This document shows, in pieces, positions 36,331 through 48,800 of a DNA stretch of 64,000 bases. The position numbers and the translations under genes were made by a program. Numbering within the stretch: the stretch's first letter is position 1; every line of letters starts with the position of its first letter. The notes below the pieces were generated by a model that had not been told where the DNA came from, did not search any database, and was given only the letters and a program-made list of their open reading frames with translations. The stretch is from contig CAWUHX010000227.1 in NCBI GenBank assembly GCA_963922205.1, positions 549,193-613,192 of the forward strand. The letters run 5' to 3'. Source of the DNA: Romanomermis culicivorax. Lineage: Eukaryota; Nematoda; Enoplea; Mermithida; Mermithidae.

Positions 36331-37306
36331 GGTGACTTTTTCTATTTTTCGAAGGTGAAAAGTATAATTTATCTGTTACGATATTAAGTCATCATTGAAC
36401 TATCCTTGGCATGGCCGATTGGACGATGGGAAATTCCAACGTAAGTTAATCAAATGCATACAACAAACGTTTTTCCAGGAGTCGAGCCGACTTTTGCCAT
36501 TCTCAACTAGGAAGCATACCTGTAATCACTGTTTTTTTCCACGAAATTTTTTCCACAAATGTAGAAAGGGGTCAAATTTTTTTTCCACATGTGGAAAAAT
36601 TTTTTTCGTCTTAAAATCCTCGTTTTTTTCGCTTGAAAATGATCATAAACGCTTTATTTAAGTGTTTTTGAGCTTTTTAAAGTATTCTGATCATATTATA
36701 TCTCAAAAATTAAATTTAAATTTTGTGTTTATAAGTCGTAATTTCTAGAAATTTATCATACGAAAAATTTTAAAACCATTAATTTGTCGGTAACCTTTCA
36801 TAAATTTGGCCGAAAAGCTATGAGTCAGAAGCGTAGAAATTTTCCAAAAATACTTCCATGAAGCTTTTGAATTGAATTTACGTCAAGAAAAGAACAAACG
36901 CTTCAAAAAGTTGAGAAAGTTGACGTCTTGATCTTTCTAAAAAAATCTATGAAGGAAAATATCCGAATCTTCATTGCATATAAAGATTAATATGCAAGAT
37001 TGCCCATCAAACATGAAATAAAACGTTTAAGATGATGAAAACTTTTAAAGATTATAATGGTAAGTAAAGGTAGACATGCTGAAAGCCGTGCCTGAGCTTG
37101 GTACTAAATAATTATGATTATTAAAGTTATAACCGGCGCGAAGCGCTGGAAAATTGTGAGATTTGGACCTCCTAAAATGCACCAAAATGCATCTTTTCAA
37201 TATGAACACCCCAAATTTTTCTTCCACATTTGTGGAAAGACCTCAAAAATTTTTTCCACATTCCAGATTTTTTTTTCCACATTATAGTGCAAATGTGGAC
37301 AAAACA

Positions 37307-38040
37307 GTGCCTGTAATTACCCAAATTTGGAACTCGCACCCCCAACTTGTTCAACCCTATACCCAACGCCCCCAAATTCGGAAAAATTGGAGAAAAGTGG
37401 CTTTTTTTGGAGTTTTTTGGGGAAATTTCCGCAATTTTTTCGACTATTTTGGAGGTTCCTCGACCCATCCACCCCAAAGTTTAGGAAACGTTGGGACCCC
37501 CATCCCAAAATTTTGGTTTCACCCTCCCCCCCCAACTGGTCGGACCTCTTACAGGTATGCTTGGGAGAGAGTTCACAATTTTATTCCCTCATTTTTCTCA
37601 AATCTTTTTAGCGCTCAAGAATGCTCACAGATGTTTTATTTTAGTGTTTCAACAAATTATGAAAAAATGAAAGTTTTAGAGTTACCCCCCAGCTTGAAAA
37701 AATAAGGAAAAAGTAGCTTTTCTAACTTTTTTGGGGGAAATTTTCGAAATTTTTGGCTTTTTCGACTTTTTTGGAGTTTTAGATGACCCCCAGAATTTTG
37801 AGACCTCCACCCTTAAACACACCTATAAGAGTCCGACCATTTGGGGGAGGGAGTATTCTCAAAATTTTGGGGTGAGGGTCCCACCCAAAATTTCTGGTTG
37901 GGGTGGATCGAAAAACTCCTGAAAAGTCGAAAAAATTTCGAAAATTTTCCCAAAACAAGCCACTTCCGAATTTTTTCCAATTTTTCCGTTTTTTTTGGGG
38001 AGGGGGGGTTGGGAATAGGTAGTGCTTCACACCTTCAAAA
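37307..38040. mobile_element. Two diverged family-A MITE copies
   Basis: 37307-37559 ends in the typical CTTACAGGTATG and holds 'CCCAACTTGTTCAACCC'. About 37815-38030 is a more degraded inverted copy (AAGAGTCCGACCATTTGGG). Both differ from the main family in replacing the GTGTATGTTTT core with GTGGCTTTTTT, so they form a sub-family. Confidence 0.6.
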
Positions 38041-39027
38041 TTTTAAGACCCGGGTACCCGGATTCTATATGCAAGTATTTAAAAAGTCAGTGAATGAACG
38101 CACTTCATAAAAATTTTCAGAAAACTCATAAATTTTGAGGCATGAGTCTTGCAAAGTGCTAAGAAACAAAAGTTAGGAAAGACCAGTAACACATTTTCTT
38201 CAAGCGAATTTTTTTGCAAAAAAAATTTTTTTTTTCGTTTTAAAAAAAAAATATTCAAAAATTTCTTACACTTTTAAGCAAATCGTGGTGGCCTGGTCAC
38301 GCATCACAACTATTTGACGAATCTATTTCCAACCTAGATATCCCACTAGGTTCGGGTTCTACCGTTTCTACCGGTTCATCATAGTCAGTTTTTAATTTTT
38401 ATGCTTCTTCGGTCTTATACATATTGCATCTCTCCAACTTTTATTGTTTATACTGTATCGAGTACCAATATTTCACACAGGCATAATTTCTCGAAGACTT
38501 TGTTATGTTTCCATCTCGTGCTTCATTGCTAAACACAGATTTTTTGTTGCTAAAAATACGCTACAGTGACTTTTTGAGAGCCATAAGCGGCCTTGTTGAC
38601 ACGTTGAGTAGGTCCATGCACTGAATTAATAAAGGAAAATACGTTCATTCACTGTAATTTCACATAAATACAAATATTTTGTTTATAAAATATCTTGTTG
38701 ACACCCGGGTTTCATTTAGAAAATTGACTCGGCCAGCCGAGTATACCCGGGAACCCGAAATACCCGGGTACGCGATGGGTTGACCATGGCGGTTCCGATC
38801 AGTGTTTTTGTGTTTCCAACTGATTTGTGTTTCTAACTTGATTTGTGAGCCACCGACTTGTGGTTCCAGAAATTTGTGCCAAAAGCCGTGCTTCGGCACA
38901 CAAAACACTGATGCGGACCGTTTCCTCAAGGCGCAACCGTGAGCTATTTGTCCTTTAGCGCATATGTAAATATAATTGGGGGTGCTATAGGACCTCCCCA
39001 GAAATCTTTGACCATATGACTAGCCAT

Positions 39028-40601
39028 TAGGGATGGGCCGGATCGACTTTTTTGGCGACAGCGGATCCGGATCCGGATCTTGGAAAATTTGGTTCAGCGG
39101 ATCCGGATCCGGATCTTGAGGAACAGATCCGAGCGGATCCGGATCGGATCCGGATCTTTCAATAAGTATATGTACTATGTCTAATTTGTCTAAAATTGAG
39201 TTAAATGAATTTATATTCATTGGTGTCAATAGATTAATAGATTATTAATGATTGAGGTGTTCGTTTATTTAAATAGTTCACATGTACTAATTGATAATTT
39301 TCATTCATTAAATTGTATTCATGTTCAGATTAATATTGGTTTCATCAGAAAAGAAATGAATAGAAATGGAAACTTTTCTCAGAAATTGTAGATTTAAGTT
39401 ATTCTTTCACTAGCAGAGTGTGAGACTACTTCACAGTGTGCCCAGGTGATGAAGAAAAGGCAAAGTGCAATAAATGCAGAATCCAGTTATCCAGAAAATG
39501 TTGTGGTACTGGATGTCAGAGAAATCATTTGGAGAGGAAACAAATGGCAGTTTGCGGCTAAATAAAAAGAAGATAATGAAAATATAAGTAATTGTGGAAC
39601 AAATTTCTACTAGTATAGTTATGTTAAAGAATTAATTTTTGTGTTTTCTTTAAAGATAGCCAAAAAATGAACCTAGCAACTCAAAAACCAAATTAGAGCA
39701 TGAACTTAAATCTCAAACGTCTCTGGACAATTGCTTCATGCAGAAAGTAAACTTAAATTAGCACCAGCGAAAAGTGTCCCCTATGAACAGCTATTCAGTG
39801 CTGCTGGTCAAATTTATGATCCTAGCAAAAATCGCTTGAAGGGTGATACTGTTGAAAAATTACTGCTTCTCAAGTATAATTTTGCTACCATTGCCGTGTT
39901 TTTTTGTACAAGCCTCTTTGAATCTGTACAAAGATCGGCCAAAAAGTCTTTGTACGAAAAAAATTTTTTTTGTACACTGAAAAAAACCATGATCTTTTAT
40001 GTATTTTCGCACAAAGTTTCTTCCTAATAGCACTCGAGTTCCCGTCCTTCATAATCATCCTACAAATTAAGAAAATATACTCATAACTTTCATAGATCTG
40101 AAAAACTTCAAGTTAAACCTGAAATTTCTGAAAATTAGTTCCATGATGCTTCTCAATTCAGACTCAGCTTCATGTTTAAAATTACAGTTGCAAGAAAGTT
40201 GGAAAAATAGATTTTGAAATTCTGAAATGGAGCAAAATTAGCCTTTTCCATACAGGAGGACCACCAACATTTTTTCCCCTTTACCGGAAATTTTTTCTCC
40301 AGAAAGCATGATTCGTAGAAAAATAGTATTGCAGAGAATTATAAAATCCGGCGCGAAGCGCCGGAAAATTTTTGGTGTTTTCTAATTCTGAAAAATTTTA
40401 TGTGAATAATAATGAATAAAGATCCGATTATGACCGGATCTTAATCATTGACAACAGCAGATCCGGATCCGGATCTTAAAAAATTTGGTTCAATGGATCC
40501 GGATCGGATCCGGATCCAAAAAAATCTGGTTTAGCGGATCCGGATCCTAAAATTTAGGCGGATATCCGCGGATCCGGATCCGGATACCCGGCCCATCCCT
40601 A
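39028..40601 (+). mobile_element. hAT transposon copy 1 with BED-finger and dimerisation-tail fragments
   Basis: Ends TAGGGATGGGC and GCCCATCCCTA, flanked by a perfect 8-bp duplication CTAGCCAT (39020-39027, 40602-40609). Subterminal GGATCCGGATCCGGATC arrays stand at both ends. Plus-strand fragments: a BED-like finger near 39460-39550 (CNKC ... NHLERK) and, at 39731-39890, the C-terminal hAT dimerisation segment with 'SVPYEQLFSAAGQIYDPSKN' and 'KLLLLKYNF'. The catalytic centre between them is deleted. Confidence 0.94.
40348..40364. repeat. CCGGCGCGAAGCGCCGG palindrome
   Basis: Perfect hairpin motif with a GAA apex, the cleanest of over a dozen related palindromes across the window, usually followed by AAAATTTT. 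Confidence 0.7.
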
Positions 40602-40963
40602 CTAGCCATTGGGCGACCCCCCACAAGATTTTCCAATCTTACGGCTGGTCATATGGTAGTCATAGCGATCCCCATACTTTTGGTCGGAAAAATACTGAAA
40701 AATGTCAATTTTTTGATGAAAAATGTTAATTTTGAACAAAAAATGTCAAAAACGTCTATTTTTTCGGCGTTTCGCGGCATTAATACATTTTTTACGGTTC
40801 TTTTAGATGAAAATGATTATTTTTGAACCGGTTTTCGGACTTTTTTGTGAAAAAATTGATTTTTTCTTTTAGAGACCTCTCCCCTAATATTTTGGGGAAT
40901 TAGTGACCCCCGGCAAAAAAAAGTCGCCCGACCCCTCACAGACCTCGGGGCACTCTTGCATGT

Positions 40964-41353
40964 ATGCTTTACCGCGGTTTCACCAAATATGTAGGAAGTT
41001 TGTCTTTATCCGCTATTTGCCCAAAGTCGTTTTTGCTCGAAAATGCCCGCTACCAACCAAGGTTTTTTACCCGTACCGGTCGATCCGTACTGCACGGAAT
41101 TCTAGTAAAAAAATTCCCGTTTTGCACCGCTGTTCCTAATAAAATCGCATTGAAAAATCCGTACCGATCGGAAAACTCGGTAAAAGTTTTCCATATCAGC
41201 CGAAAAAATCCGCCTGGTTCGGGAAAAATACTGATTATCGGTCAGCAATCTATTAAAAATAATGTAAAAAATTTCAGTTTTCAAGTTTTTGGTCAAGCTA
41301 TGTATGCTGAATGTACTTCAACTGTTCCTTTACATGTTTTCCACGTTTCGTAA
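40964..41353 (+). CDS. Possible exon or small gene, N-terminus resembles a mitochondrial presequence
   Basis: An open frame of 129 codons whose first half has exon-like composition (many CGN/TCG codons, no AT-rich filler), starting 'MLYRGFTKYVGSLSLSAI', basic and hydroxylated without acids, as in mitochondrial targeting peptides. No family recognised. The only ATG lies in the terminal TGTATG of a family-B MITE, so the true start may be in an earlier exon. A donor-like GTCAGC near 41239 could end the exon. Could also be a chance frame. Confidence 0.3.
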   Translation: MLYRGFTKYVGSLSLSAICPKSFLLENARYQPRFFTRTGRSVLHGILVKKFPFCTAVPNKIALKNPYRSENSVKVFHISRKNPPGSGKILIIGQQSIKNNVKNFSFQVFGQAMYAECTSTVPLHVFHVS

Positions 41354-41777
41354 CTTTTTAACATGTAAGGGCATATACAGCCTGTAGGTAGGCAATTCAC
41401 ATAAAGTATAATAATCGATTATTTTTTAACAACTCGTCTCGTGCCACAGCTGTGAAAAACTGAAATATATTCATGAAGTGATGAATCGAAAAGAACAATT
41501 CAAGAATTCAATGGGGGCATTTAGGAACATGTAAGAGTCTTGCAATATCCGATAGTTGTTATACTTAATTACAATGAATGACATAGAAATCGTGAGATCA
41601 GTTCGTTTTTGGATAACAGTGCCGACATTTTCGCACTTGCAGGAAAAGCACGTTTTCAGTGCTCCAATACCAATGTTATAAGTTTTGTTGGTACAGAAAA
41701 GCATGTTTCCGGTTTTGTCAGATTTTCGGCCATTTATTTTTTATGGAGTTTCCGTTTCTAACAAAATGCATCTTCAG

Positions 41778-44700
41778 GATGAGCTAAGTATTGCCAGTAT
41801 GGTTACATCTGTTGCAATGGAAGCCTATGCTCAAAATGATTACGAATATATCCCAATGCTGGAGCTTTATTATCAAGAACAATCGGGTTATTTTTACAAG
41901 CAAGTGAGCAGTTTGTCAAATGAAACAAGAAAATATTCTATCGTCTCAACAGTTTAAAGTTGTATTTGAGGTTGTTTACCGATGAAAAATTTCTTCAAGG
42001 GCGTGAATGATTTTTATCACGCGGCGTCGCAATACACTTATCATTTTGATTTAACGACTAATAAATACGAATGGATTCATGAACCGGTTAGTTAGTTTGA
42101 TTTTTTTGCTTTTTTACTCTTACTTTTTTTTCTTTTTTTTTGTCCATATTTTTCACCTGGCGAAATAGTTGAGTCTGAATTGATATGACGGAAGCTTATT
42201 TTGAATTTCTCTCGAATTTAGGCAATAAGCATGATAAATCATGTTGTGCTGTCATGTAAATTTTAAGGGTCAGTATAGCACATGTAGCATTAGATAGTCT
42301 ATTGATTTGAGGATAATATGGTCTTGAGTGATCGTAAATTATGAATTTCAGCTGCTAAAATTGTCAACAAACATTCATTTTCTTATTTCTGATAGTCATT
42401 AGTGACTCTTCGTGGCTTGAAGCGTCAAAAAATACTTCTCACATTGTTTTTAATTGGAAATTCATAATTTATTTTCATTCCAAATCAACATCTTCTTACT
42501 TTTGGTCAGATAAAAGTTCGAATTCTGCCATCCTTGGGGATTGCGGATACCTTGCCATAGGAGGATTGTTCTAGAGGTTTTCTCAGTACTTTACAGCTCA
42601 CACCCATAATTATTACGTTGACTGGTTAAAATAATCATCGACGTTGAAGAAATCAACAACAAAAATAATAAACAGCTAGATGATAAGATCGAATACGATC
42701 CATTTTGACTGTTTTCCATGAAAAGCCACTAATTTCCTGTAAACTATTTTGACATGCAGGTTGTTCAACAGAATTTCAAGTTTCAGCATTCAAGCTTTCT
42801 TTGAAGTGCAATATTTTAAACTTCTTTTTTTCTATAGAAATGGCCGGAACATATTGGCTGCGAAATTGATCTCGACGTTTTCTTGTTGGTTAGAGGCTTA
42901 ATCAATCGAATTGAAAAGATTGAATGCGGCGAAATTGTACCGAAATTATTGATTTTTCGGGAAGTTTTTCTTCAGCTTTAGTCATTTTCAAACAGGAAAG
43001 TGATTCGGACGGTGAAATAGACGACTATTCGGACGATTACAAAGAATATTTGCGTTTTAAAGCTCAGGAAGGTTAGTTTTTGTCACATTTTATTAAAATC
43101 AGTCGAGTTCAGTTGAAGTATATTTATCTGCATTCAAGATGAAATGGAACCCTGTATACGATTGATCGATGGGAAATCTAATTTTTTCTCGATTATCACT
43201 ATTCAAGGTGCAACCATTGGTTTTAGTAATATTTGCGATGTTCAACTTCGCTCTAATACAAAATCCCAAGATGTAAGCTAATGTAGCATGTCTTGTAGTA
43301 TATCCCATTAATGCGCCCTCTTCATTAATTTAGATAATTTGCTCAATAAACTTCGATTCAGAATTAAAGGGTTACAAACTTAAGCTCAATTCTCCTTCAT
43401 CGAGTAACGTCATTTTAAACGGGACTAATTTATCGGGTGATAAAGGAAATTTTAATTTAAATCACCGCGATGCCCTCGAAATAGAATCGAATCTTTTTGA
43501 TCTGCATATTCACAAAGGCCTGAATACGTGCGCCGAATGCGAGCCCGGTCTGAAAATTCTTACTCCTGCATCAAGTATAATATGATTGTCAGGCCAACGG
43601 AAATTTAATATCAATGTAAAGTATATTTTTTCGTTATTTTAGGCAGTCAAATCGTTCATTTATCAAAATCTCAAAAGGAAAAACTGAGACGGAAAGAATT
43701 GAACCAGTTGAAATCCCAATACGGTCTTTTGGTGAGTTTTGGTTTTTCTGTTTTTTTGAGCTTTTTTTTGTATTTTGTGGAACCTGAAATTCTCTACTAT
43801 CCTTGCGTCTTCTATTCCAATGAGTGAAATTCTAGTCGGCTGCATCTAGCTGCAGTTTTTTTCTTTATTGATTGCGACCATGAATTTTTTTTATTAATTT
43901 CTTGAGCGGTCAATCCGTGTGTGAATGAACTATAGATTTTTGAAATGCTCTAAAATAATGAAAGCGGAAAGCAAGTATCATTCTTGCTTTTCTAGTAATG
44001 TCACACGGACTAGAAATTTGTGAGTATACTGAACTAATCTTTAATCTAATTTGGTCATTTTTCAATTTACAAGCATTTTTAAAAAGCAGATGCTGTTTTT
44101 TCGGCGTTTTTATTATATATTGTGCCTTTAATTTGTTTGTTGATTTATATCAGATCGTCATTACTAATAATCTTTGAGTTATCTCCATAGTATGAACCAT
44201 ACACAAGCCTGTAGTCAGGAATTTTTTTCGGGGGGGGGTACACATTTTTTTCACTTAATTTGCTGTAAAATTGGCTTTTCTGACTTGACTTTCTCTGAAA
44301 TAAAAAAAATCAAAACTCACCTTTGCTTTTTTCAACACTTGAAACATTTCGGGGGGGCATGGCCCCCCAACCCCCCTGTCTACAGGCCTGACCATACATG
44401 CACATAGGGGGGTGAATCGTCCTATCTGAGACTCTGGACACCTCCTGGCCCGAAAAAATCGTCAAACGTCCCCCTGAACTTTTTCCAAGACAGCTTTTTT
44501 GATGATTTTTATGCATATTTTTTGTTTTTTTGCTCGCCCACCCCACAGCCCCTCGATAAAAAGTCCGAGGACCCTCCCCCTAGAAATTTCTTGCCGTGCA
44601 TGTCTGGTATGAACATTCTTCGCCATTCATTCTTGAATTTAATGTTCGTTCAATTCAATGCAAATTGTATTATTTTCATCATAGAATGCTGAATTCACGA

Positions 44701-45722
44701 ATCAACCTTGCGTTAGTGATCAAAAGTACGTCGATCGAGCAAACATTCGACGTAAAGTTATTGGCTCGGATCATTCAATGACCAATAATTGCAAACCGAT
44801 TGAAACGGCATCTCTTACGAAGTATACTTTTTGTTATGCCTGAAATTTGCTGCGTGAATGTCTCCTCTATTCTATGAAATTATAAGGTTTCAGTGAAAAT
44901 GTTATGGTGTATTATCACGACTGCAAAAACGCTCGAATTTCTTGTGATCGAAAATTCAAATTCAATTGAAGTAAAGAAGGGGTTATGTTTTTCCCTTTTT
45001 TCGCAAATTGTTGATTGGATTTCGTATTTTTACAGGGGGTAAAATTCTATGCATTTACGTTGTATAAACTGCTTTATGTTTTTTTAGGCCTATATCAGAC
45101 AAAAGCGTTGGTTTTAAAATGTTATCCAAAATGGGATGGAAAGAAGGCCAGAGTTTAGGTTCTAAAGAACAAAATCCGACAGCTCTCAATGAACCGGTTA
45201 GTTTTAACAACATTTGCGAGTGGAGATCGAAAAGTTCTGAGAACGTATAAAATGGGAATGAGTTGTATGTACCTTTTTGAACGCAATCATTACTAGTCGT
45301 GTGAAAGCACTATTCTGGTTCGTTTGTTGGATGACTTGTACCTTGCTGGCTGAACGGTTGTTTTTATCTCTATATTGGTATGAATTTAGCTGCTTGGCCA
45401 AAATAAAAATGGTTATTTTTGCTTTTTTTCTTCAAATCGTTGACATTATTATAGCTGATTGGGCCAAGTCTGTATGTTTAACGATTCCCAAGACTTTACG
45501 CCTCCACTTTTTCGTGATTAGTATGACTTTATGTTAACGTTGTTTTGTCAGTTGCTGCCCATAATCCGAGTTGGAATGTCGGGATTGGGTTCCGAAAACA
45601 GCACCGTAATGCCGAATCCTAACAACGAAGACGTTGCCGCGAAAAAACTGAAAATTATAAAAATGAAACAAAGATACGACAAAACAAAGTTGATCAATTG
45701 CTTTGATGATGAGGATACTTGA
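41778..45722 (+). CDS. AGGF1: AGGF1 homologue (OCRE-like, FHA and G-patch protein)
   Basis: Exons in phase: 41778-41903, 42000-42086, a poorly bounded one from 42839, one near 42997-43073, then 43139-43272, 43334-43574, 43643-43731, 44685-44821, 45088-45196 and 45552-45722. First comes an aromatic OCRE-like stretch (LYYQEQSGYFYKQ, YTYHFDLTTNKYEW), then an acidic linker, FHA domain (MEPCIRLIDG ... LHIHKGLNTCAECEPG), basic 'KEKLRRKELNQLKSQYGLL', and a G-patch (GFKMLSKMGWKEGQSLGSK ... VGMSGLG). This order is diagnostic of AGGF1. The FHA keeps its fold residues but has IGF where the phosphopeptide-binding Arg normally follows Gly, and lacks the SxxH motif. An upstream coiled-coil-like exon (41450-41530, CEKLKYIHEVMNRKEQF) probably belongs here, but I could not phase it. 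AATAAA follows the stop by 17 bp. Confidence 0.9.
44207..44391. mobile_element. MITE family H, copy 2, in an AGGF1 intron
   Basis: Left ACAAGCCTGTAGTCAGGA and right CTGTCTACAGGCCTGAC; interior GGCATGGCCCCCC. Adjoins a family-G element directly. Confidence 0.6.
44393..44611. mobile_element. MITE family G, copy 2, in an AGGF1 intron
   Basis: CATACATGCACATAGG to GTGCATGTCTGGTATG; matches inverted the element nested at about 18288-18552 (CGGGCCAGG, AGTCCGAGGACC, TTGCCGTGCATG). Confidence 0.65.
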
Positions 45723-45738
45723 TTAAGTTTTGAATGAA

Positions 45739-45861
45739 AATAAACGATTCTGAATTTATAATTATTTCCCACTAATTGTTATTATTCTCTTAAAATTCAA
45801 ATAATATTTTTCACCGATTATTAATTTATAAAATAATAATTATAAATTCAATTCTTCAGGA
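45739..45861 (+). promoter_or_regulatory. Operon-like intercistronic region: AATAAA and candidate trans-splice acceptor
   Basis: AGGF1 stops at 45722. AATAAA is at 45739-45744, then about 115 AT-rich bases lead to CAATTCTTCAG (AG at 45858-45859), and the DEF8 ATG is two bases further. Polyadenylation signal, about 100-bp spacer and acceptor next to the next start codon is the layout of nematode operons whose downstream gene receives a spliced leader. Confidence 0.65.
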
Positions 45862-48800
45862 ATGAAGTCGGATGTTGACCAAGAAATTCTAGAATCGAAG
45901 AAAAGGGAGCTCGAATTATCGATCGATAGTTGCAAAGAATTGATTCTACAAAATTTTCAGAACAACGACGAAGATGCGCAGCAGAAAAATACACTTTTAG
46001 TTAAAGAATTGATAGAACTGAGGAAAAATCTCCATGAGTTACGGGTGAGTTTATGCTGAAAAAGTCGAGCGATTGCATATTCTATTGATATTTAAGAAAA
46101 ATGCAAAAAGTATCCAAATTTTATTCAGTGAATTCTTCAATGTTACCTTTTCGGTAGAAGGTTACTTCGTAAAAGCTCAGTTCAGTTTGTCAAATCTGCA
46201 CGTCACAATGGCCTTGACGGAATTTTTGTCCAAAACCTGAACATTATTCCGTAGATAACACTCCCTTTTCTAGGAAGGCGATGATCTTGACACGGGCAAC
46301 ATACGATGTTGTGGCCACAAATTTTTAGTGAAAAATCGACGCGAATCGTTAGTAGCAGCTAATCGATTTTGCGATAAATGCGGCCAAATAATTTGGTCGA
46401 TTTTACAACCTTTTTACCAATGCAAATATTGCGGCTATTATTGTCATCCGAAATGTTTAGGCGTGGTCACTCGTACGTGCGCTTACGTCAAGGTTCTAAT
46501 ATTTGCATCCATATTTACTAATTTTCTTTCCAAAAATGTGAACACTGATTTCAGGCTAACGAAGAAACAACGTATGAATTGACTATTTGCCCTGAAAAAG
46601 GTTTGGGTGATCAAAAATATAGATGCGCGGACTGTAAAACAAAGCTGAATATTGATCGTAAGTGGAAAGCAACTTTCTAAAGCTTTAAAACTACAATATT
46701 ACAGATCGATAGATGTACTTCTATTTTTCGAATATACGGGGAAAAGTTTCTGTCAACAAGGCGTTTTCTACGCATTTTTTCAAATTCAATTTTCGACGAA
46801 TAAATTTTATGTTTTAAAAATTTTGATAGTCGTTTCAGCTGATGACATGCAATTCGCCAATCCTCGCATTTGCGACTACGACGGTCGATATTATTGCCCC
46901 GTCTGTCATTGGGGCGACACGGCCGTTATTCCAGCTCGCGTTATACGAAATTGGGATTTTGAACTAAAACATGTAAGAAAAACAAAGCTGCCAGTTATCG
47001 CTAAGAGCGAAACTGACGGCAAATTTTTTCAACCGTGGAAAGCAGAAAATATCCGCTATTTTCAATAGTCCAAAAGAATTTCCTTCGTTTTATCAATGTT
47101 TCTTGCGAATTTATCAGTTCTGAGATATTTTAGAACTAGTTAAAACTAAAATTTTCAGGGTGGTTTCTGACCATATCCGCATTCTCTCACTCCTCGAGGT
47201 AGTGTAAGGTTCCAGCAACGGAACATAGCGGATTTTTCCAAAGTTCTTTAAACTCCTAACTAACCTTTGAAAAACTTTGCTATTAGGCTGTCAACGTGTA
47301 TGATGTATCACTTGTTTTGAAAATGTCGGTTCAGTCAAAATAAGTCGGTTATTTATAGAAGACAATGACGGCTTTCTCTCATCGGAAATAAGCTCCTACA
47401 TGGATCAGGTCAGTTCAGTAGAGGATGAAAAATATTCATTTTGTTATCAACCGACTTTGTTATGAGTAGTGTTATCGATTGTCCAATACTTTAGGGATTG
47501 ACTCAATGAAGCAACGAAATTCCTACTAGTTCGCCTTAAAAGTCCGAAAAATGTATCATAAAACAGTTATTGTTGTCTAAAAAAAGTCGAAATATTTTAT
47601 TCATGTCTGGAAGCGCCGAAGAAATTGACATTTTTGACCGATTTTTCATTCAAAAATTATCATTTTCTACCGGAAAAACGATGAGATTTCTATGACTACC
47701 CCTTTTCAGCTATATGATTCGGGAATCTTGGAAGGCGCACCATTAACATGTATGCTTTGAATGTAATGCCATCTTAAATTAACTCATAAAAACTAAAAAA
47801 TGTCAATTTTTCGGCAGAAAATATTCATTTAAAAGTAAAAATAGTCAAAAATATCAATTTTGATTCGGAATATTGATTTTAAAAGTTATGCAAAATTAAA
47901 AATTGAAAACTATAATTATTTAATCATCATAGAAAAGTTGACTAGGAGCTGTGTGAATTTTTTCTGATAGATGCTTACAAATAGATGCTTCTAAAAGTAA
48001 TTCGAAATTATGCCTTCTGATATGTTTATTGCAAGGTATACTAACATCAGGGCTGATTTGGGTCTTTTGATCACCTTGGAGTTCCTATATTATAAATTCA
48101 AAAGTACTTTGCTAAATGTCGTACTCAATAGAAGGATAAATATTTTAGTTCAGTTATGTCTATTCAAGCTTCTAGATCGGCCGTCTTTTGTCTATCGCAA
48201 GATCAATTCCTGAAGACCTGAGAATTCTGATAATAGACTATGGTCTATTTCTAAGTGAGCGATTCCCATGTGAGCGGTTCCTGATTGAGCCCATTCCCAA
48301 ATGAGCGAATTGTCAATTGGGCCACTCCAAACGAGCGATAGAGAATGTAATAATACTTTCTTCATATTTTCCTTCTTTACCTTATATTCTTCTTTGTATG
48401 TATTTCTTTTTTCTTTCGTTTTCTGTGTGTATTGTTTATGTTTTTGTTTATGTATGTTTTTGCGTTTTTATCTTTTGTTTCTGCTTTCTTTGCATTTATA
48501 TTTTGTTGTCATCTACGCTTTTTTCTTTTGTGCTCATAAAACAATACATTACAAGTTGTCATTTTTAATAAGCATTGTCTCCCATACAATTCTTATACAA
48601 TTCGGCACGCTCTATTTCCTATTTAATTTTTTCCTTTGTGATTTTTCTTCATTCTTACTTACGTTTCGTCTTCTACTTCATTATCTTTCTCTTTTTCTAT
48701 TCTCCTCATTCTTTTTTTCTTTTTTTCACATTATTTTTTGTTTCTTCCTTGCTTCTTCTTTCTTGTCACTTTTTCCTTTTCTAATGCTTTTCCACCTATT

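Larger units (their letters stand above)
38961..40966. mobile_element. MITE family B, copy 4, split by a hAT insertion
   Basis: The family-B left segment (38961-39027) and right segment (40602-40966, ending GCATGTATG) are separated by a 1.57-kb hAT. The outer flanks CTTTAGCG and CTTTACCG are an 8-bp duplication with one mismatch. Confidence 0.85.
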
